A stretch of 64,000 nt of DNA from Pedobacter ginsenosidimutans (GCF_001442625.1 NZ_LMZQ01000013.1:124001-188000), one strand, 5' to 3'; shown: positions 1 through 9,149, counted from the first letter of the stretch. The notes: generated by a model not told the origin, from the sequence alone. Made by a program: numbers and translations.

Positions 1-481
1 CAGCAGGCAAAATATTAACCATAATCATGTTGTTGATATGATCTGTTGATTTTATGCTTAAGTTTTTAGCAGAACCAGGTAAAGCATTTATATTTTTAAA
101 GGATAACCTAACCAGAATGGAATCGTTCTTTTTTGTGGACTTGGCGAGCACTTTGATTAACCGATCGCTGGCTTTCCATAGTCCGTTAGCTTTCTCTTGA
201 TAAATTACATGATTAGAGAGGCTGGAGACAGGCGATTTTTCGACAATAAAATAATCGCCGGCAAGCTTCTTTTTAGGGTTCAATAATTGAATTTCGGTAG
301 CCGTCAACGTACGATTGAACCGAACCAAAATGAGCCCTTCGGCAGTTAATTTTTGCGAATTTCCATTTTTGGAAATATATTTTTCAAAATATTTTTCTAT
401 TCCAGCAGGTTGTACCTGTGCGTTTAAACCAAGCGCAGACAGACAAAAACATATAACTAAAAATACAGTATTGACTTTCAA
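1..481 (-). CDS. Secreted protein of unknown function, N-terminal part (cut by window edge)
   Basis: An uninterrupted reading frame of 160 codons runs off the left edge of the window. It opens with a TTG codon; an in-frame TAA lies two codons upstream, so no longer form exists. The first 22 or so residues (LKVNTVFLVICFCLSALGLN, then AQ) form a clear Sec signal peptide with cleavage after an Ala. The mature part begins with a short helical stretch, then GLILVRFN and a KKLAGDYFIVEKSP segment, which loosely recalls the propeptide of secreted subtilases. That resemblance is by eye only. Most of the protein lies outside the window, so the function cannot be fixed. A secreted or periplasmic location is likely. 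The divergent M57 lipoprotein gene starts about 120 bases away. Confidence 0.6.
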   Translation of the reverse strand, partial: MKVNTVFLVICFCLSALGLNAQVQPAGIEKYFEKYISKNGNSQKLTAEGLILVRFNRTLTATEIQLLNPKKKLAGDYFIVEKSPVSSLSNHVIYQEKANGLWKASDRLIKVLAKSTKKNDSILVRLSFKNINALPGSAKNLSIKSTDHINNMIMVNILPA

Positions 482-603
482 AAATTATTTTATTATAAAA
501 TTTTGTTTACATCATTTATCTTCTCTAAATTAGGATTAATAAGGTAATCCACAAATTTTATTAACTAACTTATTCAACCTAAACTAATTTAATTCTAACT
601 AAG

Positions 604-1440
604 ATGAAAACAACAAAATTTTTATCGATTGCATCAGCATGTCTTCTACTCACGAACCTATACTCTTGTAAGAGTAATAATACAGAAAATGCAGTAGAAA
701 GCAAAACTGAAATTTCAGCAGACAAATTATCACAGATCAAATCCCTAGGCTTTAGTACCGACAATATCCGTAAGATAGATGAAGGTTATTTGGTAGAGGG
801 AGATATTCTTTTAACTGATGACAATTTAGCTGAACCTTCTACTGGTGCAAATTTAAACATTGCCGAAACTGAACAGTACCGAACCACAAACTTAGTTAAA
901 TCATTACCGCGTGTAATTACAGTGTCGGTAACCAATTTACCTCAGGTATATAGCGATGCTGTAAACACCATGATTTCGAGATACAACTCATTGGGTTTAC
1001 GTATTACCTTCCAAAGGGCTAGTGCAGGCACCACTGGAAATATTAATGTTGTGGGTTTTAACGAAGGTCCAAGTGGTGGCTTTATTACCTTAGGCTCTGC
1101 GGGCTTCCCTACTTCTTCAGGTCAGCCTTTTAACCAGATCAGAATGAACACCAATGCAGCGGCTTATGGCTCAAATCCTAATTTACTGTATCTAGCTTCT
1201 GTGATCCAGCATGAAGTTGGCCATTGCATCGGTTTCCGCCATACGGATTATATGAACCGTGCCTTTAGCTGTGGCGCAAGTGGTGCAGGCAACGAAGGTG
1301 CATCAAACGTAGGCGCCGTTAGAATACCAGGAACGCCTTCAACTCCTGATGCAGGCTCATTTATGTTGGCCTGTTCTAATGGTGGTAACCGTACTTTCAA
1401 TGCAAATGATGTGATTGCAGTAAATTACCTTTACAAATAA
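604..1440 (+). CDS. M57-family zinc metalloprotease lipoprotein
   Basis: This 278-residue protein carries a lipoprotein signal (NLYSC, Cys22), so it should be an envelope lipoprotein. Residues 203-213 read HEVGHCIGFRH, the extended zinc site HExGHxxGxxH of the dual-action HEIGH metallopeptidase family (Peptidase_M57): His203, His207 and His213 as ligands and Glu204 as catalytic base. Before it lies a segment with strands typical of the family (residues 105-160, including RITFQ). Members are secreted peptidases common in Bacteroidota; the substrate is unknown. The gene is monocistronic and followed by a good intrinsic terminator. Confidence 0.88.
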   Translation: MKTTKFLSIASACLLLTNLYSCKSNNTENAVESKTEISADKLSQIKSLGFSTDNIRKIDEGYLVEGDILLTDDNLAEPSTGANLNIAETEQYRTTNLVKSLPRVITVSVTNLPQVYSDAVNTMISRYNSLGLRITFQRASAGTTGNINVVGFNEGPSGGFITLGSAGFPTSSGQPFNQIRMNTNAAAYGSNPNLLYLASVIQHEVGHCIGFRHTDYMNRAFSCGASGAGNEGASNVGAVRIPGTPSTPDAGSFMLACSNGGNRTFNANDVIAVNYLYK

Positions 1441-1472
1441 AAAAACATTAACGGATTACCTTAACAGATCAG

Positions 1473-1499
1473 AAGCCCCGAAATTTTCGGGGCTTTTTT
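1473..1499 (+). terminator. Rho-independent terminator after the M57 gene
   Basis: GCCCCG and CGGGGC pair around an AAATTTT loop, extended by AA/TT, and a run of six T follows. It lies 33 bases after the stop codon. Confidence 0.9.
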
Positions 1500-1504
1500 G
1501 TTTA

Positions 1505-1569
1505 TTAACCACAGATGGACACTGATAAACACGGATGAATATGTGTTCATCCTATTTATCTGTGGTTAA
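1505..1569. repeat. Compound inverted repeat (12-bp perfect arms)
   Basis: TTAACCACAGAT at 1505-1516 is exactly complementary to ATCTGTGGTTAA at 1558-1569. A second hairpin lies inside (GGATGAA...TTCATCC). The wording resembles the ACCACAGAT-type extragenic repeats found in many bacterial genomes, and a related ACGGAAACTCAAAGGCACGG string occurs near 49736. Confidence 0.7.
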
Positions 1570-1581
1570 ACAAATAACGAA

Positions 1582-1605
1582 ATGGTTTGCTAGGACACAA
1601 ACCAT
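1582..1605. repeat. Short palindromic hairpin element, copy 1
   Basis: ATGGTTTGC and CACAAACCAT arms surround a 5-base loop. The same element recurs at 2115-2138 and 2699-2720, and a diverged form at 2751-2774. Copies 1 and 2 bracket the PepSY-like gene. Confidence 0.7.
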
Positions 1606-1624
1606 GACAATTGTGTTTAAAAAT

Positions 1625-2068
1625 TTAATCGGCTACCTCTTTGATAAACTTTCCACTGGCGTCGTACCAAACATTTACATCCGGCGTACCTTCGATATCG
1701 ATTTTGTAGGTTATTTTTCCGGCAGTATTAATCCAATCTACATCATCGATTCTACCCTTTGGGTATTTTGCCTTAATATTTTTAGCAATTACTGCCGGCA
1801 ATTGGGCATTTGGAATATCTTTTTCGAAAGAAACCGTTTTACCCGAAGCCGCATAGGTGGCTTTATGATCTACCTTTCCCAAATTAAAATCGACCTCATA
1901 ATTTGCGCCTTTCTTTTCCCAATCTACATCTGTTGCTTTTGGATAAGCTTTATTAAATGCTGATTTAATAACGGATGGAACATTTTTTTGATCTATATCT
2001 TGAGCGTTGCTACTGGCAATTACTCCAACTAAAAATAATGATGCCAAAATTGTGCTTTTGTAATTCAT
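1625..2068 (-). CDS. Periplasmic PepSY-like domain protein
   Basis: The 147-residue product has a Sec signal peptide ending in SSNAQ (about residues 1-22). Two similar units of about 60 residues follow; each has a helix that ends in a KAYPKA or KAKYPKG motif, then VDWxxxG and a strand (YEVDF; YKIDI). This repeated layout is that of the PepSY-like family (DUF2874), small periplasmic proteins common in Bacteroidota whose molecular role is not settled. The DASGK and AASGK turns at the end of each unit fit the same family. The gene stands alone between two copies of the 24-bp hairpin element. Confidence 0.82.
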   Translation of the reverse strand: MNYKSTILASLFLVGVIASSNAQDIDQKNVPSVIKSAFNKAYPKATDVDWEKKGANYEVDFNLGKVDHKATYAASGKTVSFEKDIPNAQLPAVIAKNIKAKYPKGRIDDVDWINTAGKITYKIDIEGTPDVNVWYDASGKFIKEVAD

Positions 2069-2114
2069 AATAAAACAACAGCCATATCCTTCAAATTGTT
2101 TCTAAATCACTATA

Positions 2115-2138
2115 ATGGTTTGTGAGAACACAAAACGT
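2115..2138. repeat. Short palindromic hairpin element, copy 2
   Basis: ATGGTTTGTG...CACAAAACGT; the right arm has drifted from the ACAAACCAT of the other copies. Confidence 0.65.
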
Positions 2139-2201
2139 GGCGAAAGGGGAAAAACTCTGCAATAGAAAGGTTTAAATTTGGAACACAACCCTAAGTTAAC
2201 C

Positions 2202-2329
2202 AAACCTGATAGCGCCATATAGCTCCCGGTTTATACCTATATTGTATTTAAGAAAATTTCAAATCGGGACTATAGGCAATAGCAGGGCTGAAATAACCGA
2301 AGAACTACCGGAGCTTGCTTTCCCAAAAA
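2202..2329. repeat. Dispersed 127-bp direct repeat, copy 1
   Basis: The stretch from AAACCTGATAGCGCC to GCTTTCCCAAAAA is repeated with few changes at 2564-2690. Both copies share TATATTGTATTTAAG and GGGACTATAGGCAATAGCAG. No open frame is conserved between them. The wording also resembles the GGCGGGACTGCAGC repeats near 26.1 and 39.4 kb, so all may belong to one degenerate family. Confidence 0.8.
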
Positions 2330-2563
2330 GCTATCTAACAGTAACACTAATTAGATAGATTGCCACACCTGATGAAGGCTTATGCAGCAGTGGCGAGTTT
2401 TTCGGAGCGCAATACCTGTGCAGAACATCCAGCCTCACCCCGTTTTTCGTTTATACGCTTCGCTGCCTCGTACCTCGTTGCTGCAGGGTAACACTTCAAC
2501 CGGGGCTAGGTGGCCAATGCAGCATTCCATTTTTGAGGTTGCATGAGCACCTACTTCGTGCCT

Positions 2564-2690
2564 AAACCTGATAGCGCCAAATAGCTCCCGATTTAAACCT
2601 ATATTGTATTTAAGAAAATTCCAATCGGGACTATAGGCAATAGCAGGACTGAAATAACCGAAGAGTTACCTGGCCCTGCTTTCCAAAAAA
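2564..2690. repeat. Dispersed 127-bp direct repeat, copy 2
   Basis: Second copy of the repeat at 2202-2329, same orientation, ending eight bases before a 24-bp hairpin element. Confidence 0.8.
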
Positions 2691-2698
2691 TTATAAAA

Positions 2699-2720
2699 TG
2701 GTTTGTGAGGACACAAACCA
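2699..2720. repeat. Short palindromic hairpin element, copy 3 (perfect)
   Basis: TGGTTTGTG AGGA CACAAACCA is a perfect 9-bp stem with a 4-base loop. Confidence 0.8.
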
Positions 2721-2750
2721 TGGCAAGGAAATTAGCTATCGTTATAAAAA

Positions 2751-2774
2751 ATGGTCTGCGTTTCCACAGGCCAT
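2751..2774. repeat. Short palindromic hairpin element, diverged copy
   Basis: ATGGTCTGCG TTTC CACAGGCCAT keeps the layout of the family with changed bases in both arms. It lies just downstream of the S9 peptidase stop codon. Confidence 0.5.
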
Positions 2775-2797
2775 AGTAATAACTCTTGTATTAAAAA

Positions 2798-5308
2798 CTA
2801 TTTTCCGTTCTGTTCGATATCTCTGTCCATTTCTACCAGATCAACATCGCTCGGTTCAGAAAAATCGCCTATTAAATACTTGTTAAAATGATCGGCCAGT
2901 TTCCAGAAAGCATACTCAGTCATATCTCCAAAACCATGACGCTGACCTGGAATAATCAAGAAATCGAAACGTTTACCAGCTTTCATTAAAGCATTGGCCA
3001 CGCGGATAGAGTTTGCCGGATGCACATTATTATCTACATCACCGTGCATCAATAACAAATGCCCTTTTAAGTTTTTGGCAAGATCGGGGTTTTTATCAAT
3101 GCTATATTTAAATGAGGTATCTCCTTTTAACGAGATCGTTTCTTTTACCCCATGGTGTTTTTCGCTCCACCAGCGGTTGTAAATGCTATTATCGTGGTTT
3201 CCTGCGTTCGAAACAGCAGCTTTAAAGAAATCAGGATAAACCAACATAGCAGCGGTTGACATAAAACCACCTCCAGAGTGACCTGTAATGCCCACTTTCG
3301 ATTCGTCGATATAAGAATATTTGGCTGCCAATTGCTCAATAGCAGTTTTCTTATCTGCCAAACCGTAATCGCGCAAATTACCATAACCATAAGTATGGTA
3401 CCATTTAGAACGAGAAGGGTTTCCACCGCGGTTACCTACCGTAATTACGATATAACCAAATTGAGCTAAGCGCTCGGTACGGTCCATACTTTTGCTAAAA
3501 GCTTTGTTTACAGCTTCTGTTTGCGGGCCTGGGTAAACATATTCGATAATCGGATACTTTTTATTCGGATCGAAATCGAAAGGTTTATACATTACACCGT
3601 ACAGATCGGTAATTCCATCATCTGCTTTTACTTTGAAAGGTTCAGGGAATTTGTAACCTGCTGTTATCAATAATGAAAGGTCTGTAGTTTCAAGATCCAT
3701 CACTTTTTTCCCGGTTCCGTTATAAAGCGTCGCTTTTGGCGCTGTGTTTACCCTCGAATAATTATCAACAAAGAAAGTATTGTTATCGTTCATATTCGCC
3801 AGATGGTCGAAATCACCTGCATTTAACAGTTTCATGTTCGAGCCATCAAAATTGATGCTGTATAAATGTAAGTAATAAGGATCTTCTTTACTTTCCCTTC
3901 CGTTGGCCGTAAAATAAAGGATACGTTTTTTCTCGTCGATATTTACAATACTCTCGCAGTGGAAAGCGCCTTTGGTAATCTGATTTTTCAGCTTCCCGTT
4001 TCCGTCAAAAAGATAAAAATGTGCCCAACCATCGCGCTCACTCCAATGAATCAGTTCATTGCCATCATTTACCAAACCTGGGCGGTTAACTTCAACATAG
4101 GTATTAAAACGTTCGTCGATTAAAGGCGTAACTTTTCCGGTAGCAATATCAACCGTACCAATATCAATCCGCTTTAAATCGCGGCTGGTGCGCGAAAAGT
4201 AGAACCTGCTATCGTTACCCAACCAAATAGACGGACGGAATTCGTTATCACGGTCTTTATTTAATGATGGCTTGCTCCAAACCGAAACACTTTGATCTTT
4301 AAATGCAGCAACACTCAATTTTTTATAAGATTTTGCAGCAAAATCGAACAACAAAACTTCATCCTGAGGGGCTTCAGCCTCTCCCGGCATTTGATATTTA
4401 TAGGTTTCTAACGTTGGGCGGCCAGGTGTAACACTATTAATTACCCAAAGGTCTTTAACCTTACGCGAATCGGTTCTGTCCAATACAAAATATTTCGAAT
4501 TCGGCGACCACAGCACATAAGCACCGCGGCGTTTTTTATTGTTTTTTTCATTCTCTACGTTGTTCTCGCCATCGCCATCACTTCCGTACGAATAGAATTT
4601 AACACCGTCTTTAGTGAGCTGATGTTCTACAATCGTGCTGTCATCTTCATTTTTGACTGCTTTTTTATAGTTGTCTTTATCCATCCAATACAGGTTGTAA
4701 TTACGGGAGAAGATAATGGCCGACGAATCGGGCGCTACTGATCCCCATGATGGTTTTGGCTTTGGCTTACTGAAGTTTGGCACTTCAGTTAATTTCGCAC
4801 TGGCCAGTTCGTACTTGAAAGAAAATATTTTCTTCTGCATTGAATCTGCAGCTTTTTTGTCTTTTCTGTCTTTTTTTAGCTCATCAACCGTGCTTTTGAT
4901 TTCGAAAGAAATACTTTTTTCATCGGCAGCAAATTTCAGGTTTTCGAGTGGTAAATGTTCGGCATCGAATGGATCGCGGACAATTAGGGTAATATCAGCG
5001 GCCAGTTTAGCATTATCAAACATCAGCTTTTTGCTTTTTGATGCAGGATCTACAAGGTACCAGAATTTCCCTTTCGGGCTTTCGAAAGTGTACCAGAAGC
5101 GGTTGCTCAATTTTAGCCAATGCGGATCTACAGTCGTAGAATAAACCATTTTTTTCAACTTATTTGGCGAAAAACGCGATGCAAGCTGATAATTTGCCTT
5201 AGGCTGTGGCTGAATATTTTCGGTTAAGGTAAAGGTTTTGTTTTGTGCGGCTACAGTTAAGGATAAAAACTGCGCACACAACAGGAGTTTATAAAGTTTA
5301 TTCATCAA
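2798..5308 (-). CDS. S9 (prolyl oligopeptidase/DPP-IV type) serine peptidase
   Basis: The 836-residue protein has a signal peptide (cleavage after SLTVAA, about residue 21), a long N-terminal beta-propeller of the DPPIV_N type (about 60-570, with lysine-rich insertions) and a C-terminal alpha/beta-hydrolase domain. The nucleophile elbow is GHSGGG with Ser678; the Asp is in HGDVDNN (Asp759) and the His in GQRHGF (His791), the correct order and spacing for family S9. Such secreted peptidases cut dipeptides from peptide N-termini in the periplasm and are numerous in Bacteroidota. Two adjacent Met codons (MMNK) make the start ambiguous by one residue. Confidence 0.92.
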   Translation of the reverse strand: MMNKLYKLLLCAQFLSLTVAAQNKTFTLTENIQPQPKANYQLASRFSPNKLKKMVYSTTVDPHWLKLSNRFWYTFESPKGKFWYLVDPASKSKKLMFDNAKLAADITLIVRDPFDAEHLPLENLKFAADEKSISFEIKSTVDELKKDRKDKKAADSMQKKIFSFKYELASAKLTEVPNFSKPKPKPSWGSVAPDSSAIIFSRNYNLYWMDKDNYKKAVKNEDDSTIVEHQLTKDGVKFYSYGSDGDGENNVENEKNNKKRRGAYVLWSPNSKYFVLDRTDSRKVKDLWVINSVTPGRPTLETYKYQMPGEAEAPQDEVLLFDFAAKSYKKLSVAAFKDQSVSVWSKPSLNKDRDNEFRPSIWLGNDSRFYFSRTSRDLKRIDIGTVDIATGKVTPLIDERFNTYVEVNRPGLVNDGNELIHWSERDGWAHFYLFDGNGKLKNQITKGAFHCESIVNIDEKKRILYFTANGRESKEDPYYLHLYSINFDGSNMKLLNAGDFDHLANMNDNNTFFVDNYSRVNTAPKATLYNGTGKKVMDLETTDLSLLITAGYKFPEPFKVKADDGITDLYGVMYKPFDFDPNKKYPIIEYVYPGPQTEAVNKAFSKSMDRTERLAQFGYIVITVGNRGGNPSRSKWYHTYGYGNLRDYGLADKKTAIEQLAAKYSYIDESKVGITGHSGGGFMSTAAMLVYPDFFKAAVSNAGNHDNSIYNRWWSEKHHGVKETISLKGDTSFKYSIDKNPDLAKNLKGHLLLMHGDVDNNVHPANSIRVANALMKAGKRFDFLIIPGQRHGFGDMTEYAFWKLADHFNKYLIGDFSEPSDVDLVEMDRDIEQNGK

Positions 5309-5455
5309 AATTTGTTTGAGCTGCTAAATTATTTAATTAAAGTATATTAAGCAGGTTTCAATGTGTAATAAAAGCGATAGTTAGCTCAATTTTATGCACC
5401 AGAAATTAATTATTAACACAATTTATTTTGATGGCTAAATAATTGACAGATTTTA

Positions 5456-5463
5456 TAGTTTTG
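5456..5463 (+). promoter_or_regulatory. Candidate -7 box for the NodB gene pair
   Basis: TAGTTTTG matches the Bacteroidota TAnnTTTG -7 consensus exactly, 18 bases before the start codon. The nearest TTTG that could act as -33 box is at 5427-5430, a spacing of 25 bases, slightly long. Confidence 0.45.
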
Positions 5464-5481
5464 TAGCTATATATCCTCATA

Positions 5482-6360
5482 ATGAAATACAGCTTTTTAA
5501 CCCTAATAACAGCCGGAGTAATCTTATTTGCCAGCTGCCAATCTAAATCTCAAACAGAAAACGCCACGGCTAAAGATTCTACCACACAATCTTCCAAAAC
5601 TGCCGCAAGTACGGGAACACCGGTTGACGTTTCGAAAATAAAAGTTGCTGATGCCAAAACCATTTTAGCGAGAAAACAGGTACCTATTTTATGTTATCAC
5701 CAGGTAAGAAACTGGAAACCAACTGATGGCAAAGTAGGTAAAGATTATATTGTAGAAATCCAGAATTTCAAAGACCAGATGAAAATGCTGGCCGATAGTG
5801 GTTATCATACCATTTTGCCAGATCAGCTTTATGCCTACCTGAACACTGGTGCTGCGCTACCGAGCAAGCCCATTATGCTAACGTTTGACGATACGGATCT
5901 CGATCAGTTTACCATTGTGCGCCCTACTTTAGATAAACTGGGTTACAAAGCCGTTTATTTCATCATGACTGTTTCGATCGGCAAAAAAGGCAAATTTGTA
6001 GATTACATGAGCAAAGAGCAGATAAAACAACTTTCTGACGAAGGAAATGTTATCGGCAGCCACACTTATGATCATAAAAACTTTAAAAAATATGCAGGCA
6101 AAGATTGGGAAGAGCAATTGGATAAACCAACAAAAAAACTGGAAGAAATTACAGGTAAAAAAATGACGGAATTTGCCTATCCTTTTGGTTTATGGAATGC
6201 AGAAGGTATTCCAGAGCTTAAAAAACGTGGTTTTAGAATGGCTTATCAATTATCAACCAAACGCGACGAAAAAGACCCATTGTTTACGATCCGCCGGATT
6301 ATTGCCAGTGGTTATTGGTCGCCTAAAACATTAAGCAACAGCATAAAAAACAGCTTTTAA
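5482..6360 (+). CDS. NodB-type polysaccharide deacetylase lipoprotein (first of tandem pair)
   Basis: A lipobox ends at Cys19 (FASC), followed by a Thr/Ser/Lys-rich linker to about residue 50. The NodB domain carries TFDD (134-137; Asp136 metal ligand, Asp137 usually catalytic base) and the His pair SHTYDH (His194, His198), then FAYPFG. CYHQVRN near residue 71 matches the start of PgaB/NodB-type deacetylases. The family removes acetyl groups from N-acetylglucosamine polymers or peptidoglycan; the substrate here is unknown. The product should be anchored in the cell envelope. The next gene is a clear paralogue 21 bases downstream, so the two are probably cotranscribed. Confidence 0.9.
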   Translation: MKYSFLTLITAGVILFASCQSKSQTENATAKDSTTQSSKTAASTGTPVDVSKIKVADAKTILARKQVPILCYHQVRNWKPTDGKVGKDYIVEIQNFKDQMKMLADSGYHTILPDQLYAYLNTGAALPSKPIMLTFDDTDLDQFTIVRPTLDKLGYKAVYFIMTVSIGKKGKFVDYMSKEQIKQLSDEGNVIGSHTYDHKNFKKYAGKDWEEQLDKPTKKLEEITGKKMTEFAYPFGLWNAEGIPELKKRGFRMAYQLSTKRDEKDPLFTIRRIIASGYWSPKTLSNSIKNSF

Positions 6361-6381
6361 TTAGACGTACAACGTTATTAA

Positions 6382-7251
6382 ATGAATATGAAGAATTTTC
6401 TGCTCTTAAGCGCTGCTTCTACATTATTTTTTGCTTCGTGCCAATCATCTGATGCTTCAAAAGGAAAAACTGCTGCAAAAGCTTCTACTGAGGAAGTTAA
6501 AATAGATTCGGCAAATACTAAACCTGCCGATAACAAAACCATTTTGGCCCGCAGGGAGGTACCGGTTCTTTGTTATCACCAGATTAGAAACAACATTGCC
6601 AGCGATAGCAAAAGAGCACACGACGACATTATTGCCCCTGATAAATTTAAAGACCACATGAAAATGCTGGCAGATAGTGGTTACCATTCTATTTTACCCG
6701 ATCAGTTGTATAATTATTTGGTTTACGGTGCCAAGTTGCCCGAAAAACCAATCATGATTACTTTTGATGATACGGATGAAGATCAATTTACCATTGGAAA
6801 TACAACGCTGAAAAAATACGGCTTTAAAGGTGTTTATTTTATTATGACGGTATCAATCGGCAGAAAAGGGCGGATCAATTACATGACTAAAGAACAGATT
6901 AAACAATTATCTGACGAGGGAAATACGATTGCCAGCCATACCTACGATCATAAAAACTTTGCACAGTTTACCGACGGGGACTGGACAACCCAAATTGATG
7001 CACCAACTAAAAAACTGGAAGAAATTACAGGAAAAAAAGTGGAGTATTTCGCTTATCCCTATGGTGTTTTTAAGGCTTCAACTTTACATAAGCTAAAAGA
7101 ACATGGTTTTAAAGCGGCATTTATACTTTCAACAGCACGGGATGAAAATTACCCGCTTTATACCATTAGGAGAATAATTGATCCGGGAAGATATACTGCA
7201 AAAAATTTATATTACAGTATTAACAAGAGTTTTAATAAAACAAAATCATAG
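6382..7251 (+). CDS. NodB-type polysaccharide deacetylase lipoprotein (second of tandem pair)
   Basis: This 289-residue protein is closely similar to the preceding one along its length: lipobox FASC (Cys20), CYHQIRN, TFDDTD, SHTYDH and FAYPYG are all present, so the metal site and catalytic Asp look intact. The linkers after the lipobox differ most. The pair is best explained by tandem duplication. The start could also be the third codon, ATG at 6388; both leave a good lipoprotein signal. Deacetylation of an envelope glycan is the likely role. Confidence 0.9.
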   Translation: MNMKNFLLLSAASTLFFASCQSSDASKGKTAAKASTEEVKIDSANTKPADNKTILARREVPVLCYHQIRNNIASDSKRAHDDIIAPDKFKDHMKMLADSGYHSILPDQLYNYLVYGAKLPEKPIMITFDDTDEDQFTIGNTTLKKYGFKGVYFIMTVSIGRKGRINYMTKEQIKQLSDEGNTIASHTYDHKNFAQFTDGDWTTQIDAPTKKLEEITGKKVEYFAYPYGVFKASTLHKLKEHGFKAAFILSTARDENYPLYTIRRIIDPGRYTAKNLYYSINKSFNKTKS

Positions 7252-7276
7252 CAAAGAGGTTTAAAGTTTAAAGTGC

Positions 7277-7317
7277 TTGAATGTTGAAAGGTTAAGCACA
7301 ACGTTTCAACATTCGAA
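7277..7317. repeat. Inverted repeat between NodB pair and lipoprotein gene
   Basis: TTGAATGTTGAAA (7277-7289) pairs with TTTCAACATTCGAA (7304-7317) apart from one inserted G. No T-run follows, so it is a poor terminator for the NodB genes. Confidence 0.5.
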
Positions 7318-7348
7318 CTTAGCAACACTAAAAATTTATACCATCGCT

Positions 7349-8518
7349 ATGAAATATTATTTGCTTTCTTTCCTTTCCGGATTACTGATCATATCTGCTT
7401 GTAATAACCCTAAAAATGGAGCCAATACCACTGAAACTACAAATGATAGTACAGTGAATGCAAAGGCCGAACTTACAGAAAGTTTTTACAAGAGATTGGA
7501 AGGTACCATTGCAGGCAAAAAAGTAGTAATGCATTTGCAAAAAGTTGATGATGATGTAAGCGGCACCTATTACTATGACGGCTCGTGGCTTAACCTATCA
7601 ACCGATACTTTAATCGGGAAAGATAGTATTGCACTCACTGAATACAGTTTTTATGAATCGTACTTCACCCGGGATTTTAAATCGCCGCATTTAGCTTTAA
7701 AATGGAATGGAGATGGTTTTAGTGGGAATTGGGAAAGTGGTGATAAAACCAAAAAATACCCAATAACCTTAACAGAAAAATATCCTGAGGGCAGTTATCC
7801 GTTCAACGCCGGGATTTACAAAGACTCAATTAAGGCATTTGCAGATCAGCCAAAATCGCCTGCTGCTGAAATCAGTTTTGAATACCTGGAAAGCAAAAAT
7901 AATGATGAATACGGCAACTGGCTAAACTCCGAGCTTAAAAAAATATCGGGTGTAAAATCTACTGTTGACCGTTCTATCGGCTTTAAAAATATAGCCACCG
8001 CTTATTTTAAAGATTATAAGGCCCAGGTTACCGAGCAATCAAAAAATAGCCGTGGCGACGATTTCCAGGCATGGATGAACTACACCAATAACAGTCAGCA
8101 ATCGGTTAATTTTAATGATAATGGCTATGTAGTGATCGATTTCCTTGCTGATGCTTACACCGGCGGTGCGCATGGCAATTACAGCAGCATAATGTTCTGT
8201 TTAGATGTAAAAAACAAAAAACAGTTGGTGCTGAGCGATATCATCAAAATAGATTCGAATACCTTACAAGGCATTTTAGAACGTAATCTCCGCAAAGAAT
8301 ATAACATTAAAGCTAAAGATGCACTGAGCACTGTTCTTTTTGATGACTTTATAAAACCGAACAAAAATTTTTATTTCAATGCGAACGGAATTGCTTTTAT
8401 GTACAACCCATATGAAATAGCGAGTTATGCACAAGGGCAGATTGTAGTATTTATTCCTTATTCGGATTTAAAGACTTATTTGGTACCAGCTTTTGCACAG
8501 AGAATGGGAATTAAATAG
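7349..8518 (+). CDS. DUF4163/DUF3298 (RsiV-like) lipoprotein
   Basis: The ATG at 7349 is chosen because it is followed at once by a lipoprotein signal (LLIISAC, Cys18); 24 further open codons upstream overlap an inverted repeat and are unlikely to be translated. Residues 35-150 form a beta-rich part (KKVVMHLQK, GTYYYDGSW). The C-terminal half holds DUF4163 and DUF3298, with the typical YTGGAHGN at about residue 273 and a final PYEIASYAQGQ. This module also occurs in RsiV and in many periplasmic Bacteroidota lipoproteins; in RsiV it binds lysozyme, but no such role can be claimed here. It may share a transcript with the NodB genes. Confidence 0.85.
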   Translation: MKYYLLSFLSGLLIISACNNPKNGANTTETTNDSTVNAKAELTESFYKRLEGTIAGKKVVMHLQKVDDDVSGTYYYDGSWLNLSTDTLIGKDSIALTEYSFYESYFTRDFKSPHLALKWNGDGFSGNWESGDKTKKYPITLTEKYPEGSYPFNAGIYKDSIKAFADQPKSPAAEISFEYLESKNNDEYGNWLNSELKKISGVKSTVDRSIGFKNIATAYFKDYKAQVTEQSKNSRGDDFQAWMNYTNNSQQSVNFNDNGYVVIDFLADAYTGGAHGNYSSIMFCLDVKNKKQLVLSDIIKIDSNTLQGILERNLRKEYNIKAKDALSTVLFDDFIKPNKNFYFNANGIAFMYNPYEIASYAQGQIVVFIPYSDLKTYLVPAFAQRMGIK

Positions 8519-8896
8519 ATTACAGTTGATTATTGCTTAATAGGTTAACTGTTGGGACTGGTTAACTGAAAACTGCCAACTGAAAACTTATCGTCTGCTT
8601 TTATCATCTTAAATCAACGGGAATAAATATGAAAAAAGGTTATCCGCAGACGACAAAGATTAAAACGCATATTTTAAAATTACCTTACACAAGTTATTGA
8701 ACATTGCAAATTGTCAACCGAAAACTTTATAACCAGCGTTCGATTATTTTTATGGGCTTATTAGCAAGTGTTTAACACTTATTTCTACTTTGATGTGGGC
8801 TGCATATCTGGAACGATGAGAGGGTACTCCCCTCCTAATCCAGGATGTGCAGGGATGGTTAGGAAATGATATTATTTCTTTACCCCTAGACTCGGG

Positions 8897-9149
8897 CTTG
8901 CCTCGGTTAGCCACCGAAGGCCTCTTACCTTTTTCTTGATAAAAAGGTAACCAAAAATCAAGGCTTGCATCTTTTCTTGTAAAAACCTACGGAAATCTTT
9001 ATCGCGACAGTATCTAGGCTCTTACCCTTACTTGTCCCAGCGCACCCGCTTGATCCTGCCTTGGGCTGTGGGTTATGAGAGGGAGTGCACAGATTTCCGT
9101 GCTTTTTCCTACGAAAATCTGCCAGGCCGAATAGCAGGGAGCAGATAGC
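8897..9149. repeat. 253-bp dispersed repeat, left copy
   Basis: It runs from CTTGCCTCGGTTAGCC to GAGCAGATAGC and is about 95% identical by eye to 21762-22015, in the same orientation. Inside is a hairpin TTACCTTTTT...AAAAAGGTAA. No open frame covers it. The two copies bracket the restriction block. Confidence 0.9.

Larger units (their letters stand above)
2069..2797. other. Gene-free stretch filled with dispersed repeats
   Basis: No coding frame is supported here. The stretch holds two copies of a 127-bp direct repeat and three members of the 24-bp hairpin family, with about 230 bases of unassigned sequence between the long repeats. Confidence 0.7.

Noticed and set aside
1535..1963. 142-codon rightward open frame
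   Set aside because: It lies opposite the PepSY-like gene, which has a signal peptide and family motifs; the rightward product is unlike any protein.
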